This document shows, one piece after another, positions 1 through 8,541 of a stretch of 64,000 nucleotides of DNA. The number at the start of each line of letters is the position of its first letter. Within the stretch, counting starts at the first letter, position 1. This DNA comes from Bradyrhizobium sp. ORS 278. Its GTDB lineage: Bacteria > Pseudomonadota > Alphaproteobacteria > Rhizobiales > Xanthobacteraceae. The position numbers and the translations under genes were made by a program. The notes below the pieces were generated by a model. It saw nothing but the letters and a program-made list of their open reading frames with translations, was not told the origin of the DNA and did no database searches. The DNA lies in the NCBI RefSeq assembly GCF_000026145.1, contig NC_009445.1, positions 496,001 through 560,000 of the forward strand. Direction: 5' to 3'.

Positions 1-78
1 CACGAAAAGGCGCGTGGTGCATGACTGATCGGGTCTGGTCAGACGGCGGCTGCGATCGATCTCAGCTTCCTCGACTGC

Positions 79-210
79 ATGAACCTGCGCTACAAAAAGT
101 GTGTCAACGAAGTCAACGCGCAGCTCTTGCCGCAGTACAGGAACGACCGCGAAGTCCACGACTCGATCAACATCGCGTGCAATTCGCGCCATCCGGCGTT
201 CGGCCGGTGA
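79..210 (+). CDS. Possible small ORF or 3' remnant of a gene
   Basis: The frame ending at a TGA at 208-210 reads as a coherent, cysteine-containing peptide of 43 residues from the ATG at 79. The same frame stays open back to a stop at 22-24, so the protein-like stretch could be the end of a longer gene interrupted near the window edge. It converges on the GGDEF-EAL gene. I do not recognise a family and see no clear ribosome binding site. It could equally be a chance ORF. Confidence 0.25.
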   Translation: MNLRYKKCVNEVNAQLLPQYRNDREVHDSINIACNSRHPAFGR

Positions 211-251
211 TCGCCTTATGGGGCGCGGTTCGGATCGCCGGCTGCCCCGTG

Positions 252-3200
252 TCAGCCGGCGGCCTGAAGGTCCTCGTCCGTCCCCGTCTCGGGCGCGAAC
301 AGCTTGCGCAACTCGGCGGCCGGCTTCGGCGCGCTGAACAGATAGCCCTGCATCTCGGTACAGCCGAGCTGACGCAACGCCGACTGCTGCGCGCCGGTCT
401 CGACCCCCTCGGCGGTCGTGGTCATGTTGCTCGCTGCGGCAATGCTGACCACCGCCTGGACGATCGCGGATGAGCTGCCGACATTGAGATCGCTGACAAA
501 GCAGCGGTCGATCTTGATCTTGTCGAACGGGAAGCGCTTCAAGTAGCTCAGCGAGGAGTAGCCGGTGCCGAAATCGTCGAGCGCGATCCGCACGCCCATA
601 TCGTGCAATTGATGCAGCACGTTGAGCGCAACATCGTCGTCGCTGATCAGGACGGCCTCGGTGATCTCGATCTCCAGCCGCTGAGGCGGGAGGCCCGCGG
701 CCGACAAGGCCGCCGCAATACGCAGCGCCAGAGTCGGCGATTTCAGCTGTACCGGGGACACGTTCACGGCAACGCGAATATCGGCGGGCCAGTTCGCCGC
801 CTCGGCGCAGGCGGTGCGCATCACCCAGTCGCCGATCTCGTTGATGAGGCCGGTATCCTCGGCCAGCGGAATGAAGTCGAGCGGCGGAACCATGCCGCGC
901 TCCGGATGGCGCCAGCGCAGCAGCGCCTCGCACCCGGTCATCACATTCTGGGTAAAGCCGAGCAGCGGCTGATAGTGCAGCTCGAACTGGTTCTCCACGA
1001 TCGCGCGGCGCAGATCCTGCTGCAACTGCAGCCTGGCGCGCGCGTTTTCGTCCATCGATGGCTCGAAGAAGCGGAATGTGCGCCGGCCGCCCGCCTTGGC
1101 TGCGTACATCGCGAGATCGGCATGCTTGGTCAGCTGGTCGCGCTCGGTGCCGTCCCGCGGCGCGAGCGCGATGCCGATGCTCGCATCGGTCGACAGCTGG
1201 TGGCCGAGACAGCGATACGGCTTGCGGATCGTGTCCAGGATCTCCGTCACCACGACGACGACCTCGTCCTGGTCCGCGGCGGTGGTGAGCAGGACGGCGA
1301 ACTCGTCGCCGCCGAGCCGCGCCACCATGTCCTCGGGGCCGAGACAGCTCTCGATCCGCCGCGCGATGGTTTTGAGGAGCTCGTCACCGACATGGTGTCC
1401 GAGCGAATCGTTGATGCCCTTGAACTCGTCGACGTCGATGTATAGCAGGGCGAAAAAGGTGCCATGACGGACGCGCTCGATCTCCTCGTCGATGCGCTCG
1501 CGGAACAGCACGCGGTTCGGCAGCTCCGTCAGCGCGTCGAAATGCGCGAGATGGGCGATCTTCTCGTCCGCGAGCCGCCGCTCGGTCGTGTCCTCCATCA
1601 CGTTGATGAGGTAGCGCGGCCGCTGCGCCTCGTCTTCGATGGTGATGCGTCGCGAGGTGATATAGCGCAGGCCGAGACCCGGCGTCTGCCAGGCGTGTTC
1701 GCCGAGAAACAACCCGTCCGGCTGTTCCAGCGCGCGGTCGTCGTCGGCCGTGATCTTTTCGGCGGACGGTCTGGGCATCAGGTCGAAGACCGTCTTGCCG
1801 ACAATATCCTGGCGCGGCAGGCCAAAACCCTGCTCGGAGGATCGGTTGATCAGCACATAGCGGCGATCGCGCACATCCTTGACGATGATATGAGAGGGGA
1901 TGTGATCGATGATCTCGTTCAGGAACGCGTAATTGCGATCGCGCTCCTGCTCGAGCCTGCGTTGCTCGCTGATGTCCTCGATTGTCGTGACCCAGCCGCC
2001 GGATGCAAGGGGCTTGTCGATGACGTTGAAGAAGCGGCCTGAGCTTCCCTCCGCGATCATCTGCGAGGTGTCACGGCCCGTGGCTCTTTCGATCACGCCG
2101 GAACAGAAGCTCGCGACATCGCCAACGAAGGCTCCGCTTGCTTTGCAATGGGCAACGACCTCGCTCAGGTGAAGGCCGGGCCTGATGGCGTCAGCGGAGA
2201 GTCCGAGCAGGTCGATGAAGCGCTGATTGAACATCACGACGCAGGCGTGTTCATCGAACGAGATCAGGCCCTGAGTCATGTTGTCGAGCGCGGTTTCGAC
2301 GCGCTGCTTCTCGTTTTCCAGCCTGCTCCTCGCGACCTGGTTCTGCTGCACGATCTGACGGATCATCAGGCTGAACATCACGGCGATGACGAACACGGCG
2401 AGCACGGCGGCCCCGACCAGCAGCACCATCTGCGATCGCCAATCTGCCAGCGCATCGTCGATGGTCTTGGTCACGGTCATGGTCAGCGGAAAGCGGCTGA
2501 TCCGGGCTGCCGCGACGATCTTGTCGATATCGTCGACCGGGCTCTTCACCACGCCCGTGCGAACGCCGCCGTCGGCGACGGACTCGTGTAAATTCCCGGT
2601 GATGATCCGGCGTCCCATCACGGATGCGATATGTGGATAGCGCGCCAGCACGGTGCCGTCGGCATGGAACAGAGTGATCGCCGCGTTGTTGCCGAGCGCG
2701 ATCGACTCCATGAAGGTTTCATAGGTGCGCGGATCGACACGGCGGGTCAGCAGACCGAGGAATTCCCCGTTCGCGCCGCTGAGGCGATGAGCGACGATGG
2801 TGGCCCAGCCGCTGGTCACGCGGCTCACCACGGGTGCGATCACGAAGGCGTTCGGCTGCGAGGCCGTCTTGAGCTCCTTGAAGTAAGGCCTGTCGCTGAC
2901 GTTGACGGACGGCAGGGGATCGCTGGACGACCAGCTCACGAAGTTGCCGTCGGCATCGATGATCGTGAGATCGCCCATGTAGGACAGGCCATTGACCTGC
3001 GACTGCAATATTTCGCGGATGTCGTCCTGCGTCACTCGGGCCCGGAGCGCGTCCGGAGAGGAGATTGATCCGAGCTGCATGCGCTGGATGGCATGTGCGA
3101 CGGCGGTCTCGGCGTCCTCGAACTGCTGGGCGAAATGCCGGGTCAGCAGCAGCACCGTGTTCTCGAGCTCGCGCTGATGGTTGTCGATCGTGCGCGCGCG

Positions 3201-3356
3201 GAAGCCGTTGGCCATGACGATGGTGCCGACGACAATCGCGGCGATCAACAGCGTGCAGCAGGCGATCAGCCCCAGCACCGGGCCACGCCAAAGGGCCGTA
3301 GCGATCCGTTCCGGCGCGGTACCGCCGGCCTCTGACGTGTCTGCTGCGCCTTGCAT
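252..3356 (-). CDS. Membrane-anchored sensor with PAS, GGDEF and EAL domains
   Basis: Predicted cyclic-di-GMP turnover enzyme, about 1034 residues. Domain order: a membrane helix near residues 25-50, a periplasmic Cache-type sensor region, a second helix near 310-335, two PAS-like segments, a GGDEF domain with an intact GGDEF motif at about 682-686, then an EAL domain with EAL at about 810-812. The later EAL signatures (EITEAV, DDFGTGYSS, KIDR, AEGVE) are all present. Both halves therefore look catalytically competent, so the protein could make or degrade c-di-GMP depending on the signal. The periplasmic part suggests an extracellular ligand. I chose the ATG at 3356. An in-frame TTG at 3392 would add 12 residues, and neither start has a strong ribosome binding site. 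It appears monocistronic and is separated by about 200 bp from the Liv operon. Confidence 0.88.
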   Translation of the reverse strand: MQGAADTSEAGGTAPERIATALWRGPVLGLIACCTLLIAAIVVGTIVMANGFRARTIDNHQRELENTVLLLTRHFAQQFEDAETAVAHAIQRMQLGSISSPDALRARVTQDDIREILQSQVNGLSYMGDLTIIDADGNFVSWSSSDPLPSVNVSDRPYFKELKTASQPNAFVIAPVVSRVTSGWATIVAHRLSGANGEFLGLLTRRVDPRTYETFMESIALGNNAAITLFHADGTVLARYPHIASVMGRRIITGNLHESVADGGVRTGVVKSPVDDIDKIVAAARISRFPLTMTVTKTIDDALADWRSQMVLLVGAAVLAVFVIAVMFSLMIRQIVQQNQVARSRLENEKQRVETALDNMTQGLISFDEHACVVMFNQRFIDLLGLSADAIRPGLHLSEVVAHCKASGAFVGDVASFCSGVIERATGRDTSQMIAEGSSGRFFNVIDKPLASGGWVTTIEDISEQRRLEQERDRNYAFLNEIIDHIPSHIIVKDVRDRRYVLINRSSEQGFGLPRQDIVGKTVFDLMPRPSAEKITADDDRALEQPDGLFLGEHAWQTPGLGLRYITSRRITIEDEAQRPRYLINVMEDTTERRLADEKIAHLAHFDALTELPNRVLFRERIDEEIERVRHGTFFALLYIDVDEFKGINDSLGHHVGDELLKTIARRIESCLGPEDMVARLGGDEFAVLLTTAADQDEVVVVVTEILDTIRKPYRCLGHQLSTDASIGIALAPRDGTERDQLTKHADLAMYAAKAGGRRTFRFFEPSMDENARARLQLQQDLRRAIVENQFELHYQPLLGFTQNVMTGCEALLRWRHPERGMVPPLDFIPLAEDTGLINEIGDWVMRTACAEAANWPADIRVAVNVSPVQLKSPTLALRIAAALSAAGLPPQRLEIEITEAVLISDDDVALNVLHQLHDMGVRIALDDFGTGYSSLSYLKRFPFDKIKIDRCFVSDLNVGSSSAIVQAVVSIAAASNMTTTAEGVETGAQQSALRQLGCTEMQGYLFSAPKPAAELRKLFAPETGTDEDLQAAG

Positions 3357-3554
3357 GCCTTGATCGACCCGGAACGAAATGACCTGTTCCAATGAGGCTA
3401 CAAGGCACTGGTACCGGAGCGGTTAGGAAACGAGGTTATCCGCGGCTTAAGCCAATCGCGAAAGGTCGTCGGAGCCAGTGATTTCTACATTCGAGTACCG
3501 CATCAGGGCGGCGATGATCGCCAGATTGCGGAGAGTTTTAAGGGTAATTGCAGC
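3357..3554. other. Intergenic region between the GGDEF-EAL gene and the Liv operon
   Basis: About 200 bases that must hold the promoter of the leftward GGDEF-EAL gene and the end of the livM transcript. I see no strong hairpin and no clear promoter. Confidence 0.4.
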
Positions 3555-4625
3555 TCAGCGCGGGCTGCCAGGCGTGTTGCGAAGGCGGCCGACCACCCCC
3601 GTGGGAAAGAAATAGACGCTGGCGATGAACAGCAGACCGAGCCACAGCAGCCAGCGGTCGGGGTGTAGAAGTCCGGGCAGCAGCGGAAGCCCGGCGTCCG
3701 CGGCGGCGCTCGAGGCGATACCCATCAGCGCCTGGAGATAGTTCTGCGCCAGGATGAAGATCGCGGCGCCGATGATCGCGCCGTAGATCGTGCCCATGCC
3801 GCCGATCACGACCATCAGCAGAATGTCGAGCATGATCGAGAACGCCAGCGATGTGTCAGGCCCGGCATAGCGCAGCCACAGCGCGTTCAGCATGCCGGCG
3901 CAGGCCGCGATCACCGCCGCGATGCAGTTGGCATAGGTGAGATGGAAGACGGTGCGATAGCCCAGCGCCTCGGCGCGGAAGCGGTTTTCGCGGATCGCCT
4001 GCAGCACGCGGCCGAACGGCGAGTTCACGACACGCAGCAGCGCCAGGATCATCAAGGCGCAGGCCGACAGCACCAGATAATAGGTCAGGATGCGGCCATT
4101 GATGGGAAAGCCGAACCACTCCTTGCCGATGAACACGGTGGAGGGGCGCAGCAGCTCGGGCAGCTGGAAGCTGCGGCCGTCCTCGCCGCCCGTCAACCAC
4201 GACAGCTGCGAGGCCAGCACGAGGAAGGCGGAGGCGATCGCGAGCGTGATCATGGCGAAGAAGATCGCCTCGACGCGCAGCGAGAACAGCCCGATCGCGA
4301 GCGCCAGCAGCAAGGCGAGCGGCAGCCCTGCGGCGACCGCGACCGCCACGGAGGTCCAATTGGGGCCGAGTCCATACAGCGCGATCGCGATCGCGTAGGA
4401 GCCGATGCCATAGAACATCGTATGCGCGAACGACACCGACCCGGTGTAGCCGAGCAGCAGGTCATAGGAGGCGACCAGCGCCGCGAAGATGCAGATCTTG
4501 GCGGCGACGTTGAGCGCCTTGGCTCCGGGGAAGATGAAGGGCGTCGCCAGCAGCGCCAGCACGATGACGACGAGCAGGATCGACAGCGCGCGGCTGCGGG
4601 GCGGATCGCCGGACAGGATCATCAT
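3555..4625 (-). CDS. livM: Branched-chain amino acid type ABC transporter permease, LivM family
   Basis: Inner-membrane permease of 356 residues, second permease subunit of a HAAT-family importer. Hydrophobic helices run throughout, and the family signature (GYTGSVSFAHTMFYGIGSYA, about residues 58-77) is clear. The start ATG at 4625 overlaps the TGA of the LivH gene in an ATGA tetranucleotide, which implies translational coupling and fixes the start. It is the last gene of the five-gene operon running leftward from 8399. Substrate cannot be read from the permease. The family also moves urea, amides and aromatic compounds, so branched-chain amino acids are only the default guess. Confidence 0.92.
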   Translation of the reverse strand: MMILSGDPPRSRALSILLVVIVLALLATPFIFPGAKALNVAAKICIFAALVASYDLLLGYTGSVSFAHTMFYGIGSYAIAIALYGLGPNWTSVAVAVAAGLPLALLLALAIGLFSLRVEAIFFAMITLAIASAFLVLASQLSWLTGGEDGRSFQLPELLRPSTVFIGKEWFGFPINGRILTYYLVLSACALMILALLRVVNSPFGRVLQAIRENRFRAEALGYRTVFHLTYANCIAAVIAACAGMLNALWLRYAGPDTSLAFSIMLDILLMVVIGGMGTIYGAIIGAAIFILAQNYLQALMGIASSAAADAGLPLLPGLLHPDRWLLWLGLLFIASVYFFPTGVVGRLRNTPGSPR

Positions 4626-5632
4626 CGGCTGGTCACCGCATAGAGGCCGCGCGGCCGCCACATCAGCACGGCGACCATCAGCAGGATGTTGGAGACGAGG
4701 GCGAGCTTGGGCACCAGGAAGCCGCCGTAATTGGCAACCATCGCGACCAGGATCGCGCCGATGAAGCAGCCTGTGATCGAGCCAAGTCCGCCGATGATGA
4801 CGACGATGAAGACCAGCACGGTGAGCTCGTCGCCGATCGAGGCATGGACCTGCTCGCGGTAGAGGCCCCACATCACGCCGCCGAGGCCGGCCAGCGCCGA
4901 GCCGGTCATGAAGACGCCAAGGAACAGGCGGCGGATGCGATAGCCGAGCGCCTCGACCATCTCCCGATTCTCGACGCCAGCGCGGATCAGGAGCCCGATC
5001 TTGGTGCGGTTCAGCACCAGCTCGATGGCGACGAAGATCACGAGGCCGATGAGCAGCGCCAGCAGCCGGTACTTCGAGATCGCGACATCGCCGAGGATGA
5101 ACGAGCCGCGCAGCGCCGCCGGCAGCGGCATGGGGATGATCTGCGGGCCGAACAGCGCATACAGCGTCTGCTCGGCGACGATCAGGCCACCGGTTGTCAT
5201 CAGGATCTGCTTGAGGTGCTGGCCGTAGACCGGCAGCACCAGCACGCGTTCGACCACGAGGCCGAGTGCGCCGGTGACGCCCATCGACAGCAGCGCGGCC
5301 GGAACGAGCACGGCGAGGTTGGTCAGCAGCGAATCGGCCTGCGCCCAGCTCGCCAGCGGCAGCAGAACCAGCGTGGCGACATACGCGCCGACGGCAATGA
5401 ACGCGCCGTGGCCGAAGTTCAGAACGTCCATCAGGCCAAAGACGAGCGTCAAGCCGGAGGCCATGATGAAGATCATCATCCCCATCGCCAGGCTCGCGAC
5501 CGTCAGGGTGACCCAAGAACTCGTCGATCCAACGAGCGGGATCATCAACAGTGCCAGCACGACCGGCAGCAGCAACGGCGCGATGTCGCGCTTCGGCTTG
5601 GGCAACGTGTCGATAGCCGCGATGTCGCTCAT
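4622..5632 (-). CDS. livH: Branched-chain amino acid type ABC transporter permease, LivH family
   Basis: Inner-membrane permease of 336 residues, first permease of the same importer. It carries the typical LivH segment GLTLVFGLMDVLNFGHGAF and about eight hydrophobic helices, with the conserved cytoplasmic loop for contact with the ATPases (LVIRAG-like sequence reading LLIRAGVENREMVEALGY). The ATG at 5632 overlaps the stop of the LivF gene by four bases (ATGA). LivH, LivM, LivF and LivG together with the binding protein make a complete transporter. Confidence 0.92.
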   Translation of the reverse strand: MSDIAAIDTLPKPKRDIAPLLLPVVLALLMIPLVGSTSSWVTLTVASLAMGMMIFIMASGLTLVFGLMDVLNFGHGAFIAVGAYVATLVLLPLASWAQADSLLTNLAVLVPAALLSMGVTGALGLVVERVLVLPVYGQHLKQILMTTGGLIVAEQTLYALFGPQIIPMPLPAALRGSFILGDVAISKYRLLALLIGLVIFVAIELVLNRTKIGLLIRAGVENREMVEALGYRIRRLFLGVFMTGSALAGLGGVMWGLYREQVHASIGDELTVLVFIVVIIGGLGSITGCFIGAILVAMVANYGGFLVPKLALVSNILLMVAVLMWRPRGLYAVTSR

Positions 5633-6351
5633 TGATGCGCCTCCAGGCTGAGGCCGAGCAGGCGTTCCTGCAGCGGCACGTCGGCGGCGAGCGCGGCCAT
5701 CTCGCCGCGATGGACGATGGTGCCGTTGTCCATCACCAGCACCTGGTCGCCGAGCTCGCGCGCGGCATGGAAGTTCTGCTCGACCAGGAGAATGGTGGCG
5801 CCCCGGCGCTTGATCTCCTTCAGGCACTCGATCAGCGACATCACGATCGCGGGCGCCAGCCCCTTGGTCGGCTCGTCGATCAGGAGCAGCTTGCGCGGCT
5901 CGACGATCGCGCGCGCGATCGACAGCATCTGCTTCTGGCCGCCCGACAGGCTGCCGGCGCGCGACAGCCAGAACTTCTTCAGGGCCGGGAAGAAGCCGAA
6001 GATCCAGGCGAGCTGGGCATCATCGAGCGGACCGTTGCGCGCCGCCAGCACCAGGTTTTCCTTGACGGTGAGGTCGGAGAACACCGCCATGCTCTCCGGC
6101 ACGTAGCCGACGCCGCGCTGGGCGATGTCCGGTGTCGACAGCTTTTCGATCGGCTCTCCCGTCAGCGAGATGGTGCCCGTCCTGGCCTGCCACAGGCCCA
6201 TGATGGTCCGCAGGGTCGTGGTCTTGCCGGCGCCATTGCGGCCGAGCAGCATCGTGGTCTGGCCCTCGGGCACCTCGAAGTCGACGCCCTGCAGGATGTG
6301 ATAACGGCCGATATAGGTCTCGACATCAGCAAGCTTCAGCAGCGCGTTCAT
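5629..6351 (-). CDS. livF: Branched-chain amino acid type ABC transporter ATPase, LivF family
   Basis: Cytoplasmic ATPase of 240 residues. Walker A reads GRNGAGKTTT, the signature LSGGQ is intact, and Walker B reads LLIDEPTKGLAP, the form typical of LivF. Start and stop are both in ATGA overlaps: with LivG upstream (6348-6351) and LivH downstream (5629-5632). It pairs with LivG as the nucleotide-binding heterodimer. Confidence 0.94.
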   Translation of the reverse strand: MNALLKLADVETYIGRYHILQGVDFEVPEGQTTMLLGRNGAGKTTTLRTIMGLWQARTGTISLTGEPIEKLSTPDIAQRGVGYVPESMAVFSDLTVKENLVLAARNGPLDDAQLAWIFGFFPALKKFWLSRAGSLSGGQKQMLSIARAIVEPRKLLLIDEPTKGLAPAIVMSLIECLKEIKRRGATILLVEQNFHAARELGDQVLVMDNGTIVHRGEMAALAADVPLQERLLGLSLEAHQ

Positions 6352-7112
6352 GCGGCGCTCCGCGGCGCCACGCCGAGATAGGCTTCCTGCACGATGGGCG
6401 AGGCGATGACCTCGGCCGGCTTGCCGTCGGCGACGAGCTGCCCGTTATGCAGCACGATGATGCGGTCGGCGAGCGAGCGGACCACGTCCATCTTGTGCTC
6501 GACGAGCAGGATGATCTTGCTCGTGTCCTGCTTCAGCCTGGCGATGAGATCGAGCACGACCGGCACCTCGTCGATGCTCATGCCCGCGGTGGGCTCGTCG
6601 AACATGAAGACTTTCGGCTCCAGCGCCATCATCAGCGCGACCTCGAGCTTGCGCTGGTCGCCATGCGAGAGGGTGGTTGCGGTGACGCTGCGGCGGCCGC
6701 CGAGCGCGACCTGGTCGAGGATTGCATCGGCGCGCGCGATCAGGTCGCGGCGCGCCATCCAGGGACGCAGCAGATCGTAATGGGTGCCGCTCTGCGCCTG
6801 CACCGCGAGGCGGACGTTCTCCTCGACGCTGAGATTGGGGAACAGGTTGGTGAGCTGGAAGGCGCGGCCGAGGCCGGCGCGGGAGCGCAGCGGCGCGGAG
6901 AGGCCGGTGATGTCGAGGCCATCGAACAGGATGGAGCCGGAGGAGGCTGTCAGCTGGCCGGAGATCAGGTTGAAATAGGTGGTCTTGCCGGCGCCGTTGG
7001 GACCGACGATCGCGGTCAGCTCGCCCGGGCGGAAGCTGCAGCTGACGCTGTTGACCGCGACATGGCCGCCGAAGCGGATGGTCAGGTCGCGGGTTTCGAG
7101 GGTGATGGACAT
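6348..7112 (-). CDS. livG: Branched-chain amino acid type ABC transporter ATPase, LivG family
   Basis: Cytoplasmic ATPase of 254 residues. Walker A is GPNGAGKTT, the signature is the LivG-specific LSHGDQ, and Walker B reads FMFDEPTAGM. I start at the ATG at 7112, where the reading begins MSITLETRDL. An in-frame TTG at 7148 would add 12 residues with no ATPase homology. The gene lies 78 bases downstream of the binding-protein stop, the only real gap in the operon, so binding protein and transporter could differ in expression level. Confidence 0.93.
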   Translation of the reverse strand: MSITLETRDLTIRFGGHVAVNSVSCSFRPGELTAIVGPNGAGKTTYFNLISGQLTASSGSILFDGLDITGLSAPLRSRAGLGRAFQLTNLFPNLSVEENVRLAVQAQSGTHYDLLRPWMARRDLIARADAILDQVALGGRRSVTATTLSHGDQRKLEVALMMALEPKVFMFDEPTAGMSIDEVPVVLDLIARLKQDTSKIILLVEHKMDVVRSLADRIIVLHNGQLVADGKPAEVIASPIVQEAYLGVAPRSAA

Positions 7113-7190
7113 GGCGTCAGCTGGATGACTTCTCAGTATTGCTTCCAAAGTTGACGTGCCCGGCGCGAGGGCCGGGCACGGATATTCTTG

Positions 7191-8399
7191 TTACCGCTTG
7201 TTGCGGATCGGGATCGTCATTTCGTCGATCTTGATCTCGCGCACCGGCTCGTTGACGGCCCAGGCGAGGTTCGGATCGACCTTGACGCGGAAGTGATACA
7301 TGCTTTGCAGCGCCTGGTGATCTTCTTTCCGGAAGATCATCTTGCCCTTCGGTGTTTCGAACTCCATGCCTTCCATAGCCGCGATCAGCTTCTCGGTATC
7401 GGTCGACTTCGCCTTGGTCACCGCGCTGACGACCGCCATCGCCGCGGAGAATCCGCCGGCGGTGAAGAAGTCCGGCGGTGCATTGAAGCGCTTCTGGTGC
7501 TCGGCCACCAGCCAGTCGTTCACGGGGTTCTTGGGGATGTCATAGTAATAATAGGTCGCGCCTTCCATGCCCGGCAGCCGCTTGTAGGCGGCGAGCGCCG
7601 GCAGGATATTGCCGCCGGTCGACAGCTCGATGCCATAGCGCTTCGGGTCCATGTCCTGCAGCTTGGTCAGGGGATCGCCGGCGCCGGCCCAGATCACCCA
7701 GATGATCTTCTTACCCGGCTTGTCCTTCAGCGCGTCGAACAGGCGCTGGCCCACGGCGGTGAAGTCGGTGGTGTTGGTCGGAACATATTCCTCCGCGCCC
7801 AGCGTCGCGCCGGTCTTGGCGAGCGCCTCCTTGAAGGCCGCGACGCCGTCGCGGCCGAAGGCGTAGTCCTGCGCCAGCGTCGCGACAGTGACGTCCGGCT
7901 TGCCGATCGCCACCGCGTTGGAGATCGCGTCCTGCGAGGAGTTGCGGCCGGTGCGAAAGATGTAGCGGTTCCACTTTTCGCCGGTGATCTGGTCGGCGAC
8001 CGCGGGCTCGACGATCAGGATCTTCTTGTTCTCCTCGGCAACCGGCAGGTCGGCGAGCGCCGCGGCCGAGGAGGTCGTGCCGATCGCGATGTCGGCGCCG
8101 TCATCCTGATAGGCCTCGGACAAGGCGGCCTTGGAGAGATCGGGCTTGCCCTGGTCGTCCTTGGTGATGATGACGATCTTGCGACCGTCGATCATGTTGG
8201 TGCCCTTGGTGGCATATTCGAAGCCGAGGCGGAGGCCTGCTTCGGTCTGCTTGGCATAGGCCTCGAGCGGGCCGGTCTTGCCATAGATGAGAGCGATTTT
8301 CAGATCGTCGGCCCGGGCGGCGGTGGCCAGCAGGGCCGCGGCGAATGTTGAAATGAAACCTTTGAAAATAGGGCTTTTGACTATTTGTGACGTTCTCAC
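7191..8399 (-). CDS. Periplasmic substrate-binding protein of the Liv-type importer
   Basis: Type I periplasmic binding protein (Peripla_BP_6 family), 402 residues, first gene of the operon. A Sec signal peptide ends in an ATAARA-DD cleavage region near residue 30, and the mature protein begins DDLKIALIYGKTGPLEAYAK, typical of HAAT binding proteins. I chose the GTG at 8399 because a strong Shine-Dalgarno sequence (GGGAGGAAGG) lies just upstream and because it puts the signal peptide at the N-terminus. Longer readings add a non-signal extension. Substrate is unknown. Confidence 0.9.
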   Translation of the reverse strand: MRTSQIVKSPIFKGFISTFAAALLATAARADDLKIALIYGKTGPLEAYAKQTEAGLRLGFEYATKGTNMIDGRKIVIITKDDQGKPDLSKAALSEAYQDDGADIAIGTTSSAAALADLPVAEENKKILIVEPAVADQITGEKWNRYIFRTGRNSSQDAISNAVAIGKPDVTVATLAQDYAFGRDGVAAFKEALAKTGATLGAEEYVPTNTTDFTAVGQRLFDALKDKPGKKIIWVIWAGAGDPLTKLQDMDPKRYGIELSTGGNILPALAAYKRLPGMEGATYYYYDIPKNPVNDWLVAEHQKRFNAPPDFFTAGGFSAAMAVVSAVTKAKSTDTEKLIAAMEGMEFETPKGKMIFRKEDHQALQSMYHFRVKVDPNLAWAVNEPVREIKIDEMTIPIRNKR

Positions 8400-8439
8400 G
8401 AAGCCTTCCTCCCAGCTACCGGCGGCTGTTGTCTGCAAC

Positions 8440-8468
8440 TGATAGTGTGCAGGTTCGGGCCGGGTCAA
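8440..8468 (-). promoter_or_regulatory. Candidate sigma-70-type promoter of the Liv operon
   Basis: On the minus strand TTGACC (8468-8463) and CTATCA (8445-8440) are separated by exactly 17 bases. The -10 element sits about 40 bases upstream of the GTG start at 8399. The -35 is near consensus and the -10 is weak. Confidence 0.4.
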
Positions 8469-8541
8469 GGCGCTTTCGCAGGCGCTTCGGGATGGCTCAT
8501 ACTTTGTGCTGATGAATCGGCCTCCGTTGCTCCGTCCGAAT

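Noticed and set aside
3555..5516. A 653-residue LivM with a long N-terminal extension
   Set aside because: The extra part is the LivH gene read out of frame. The ATGA overlap at 4622-4625 fixes the LivM start at 4625.
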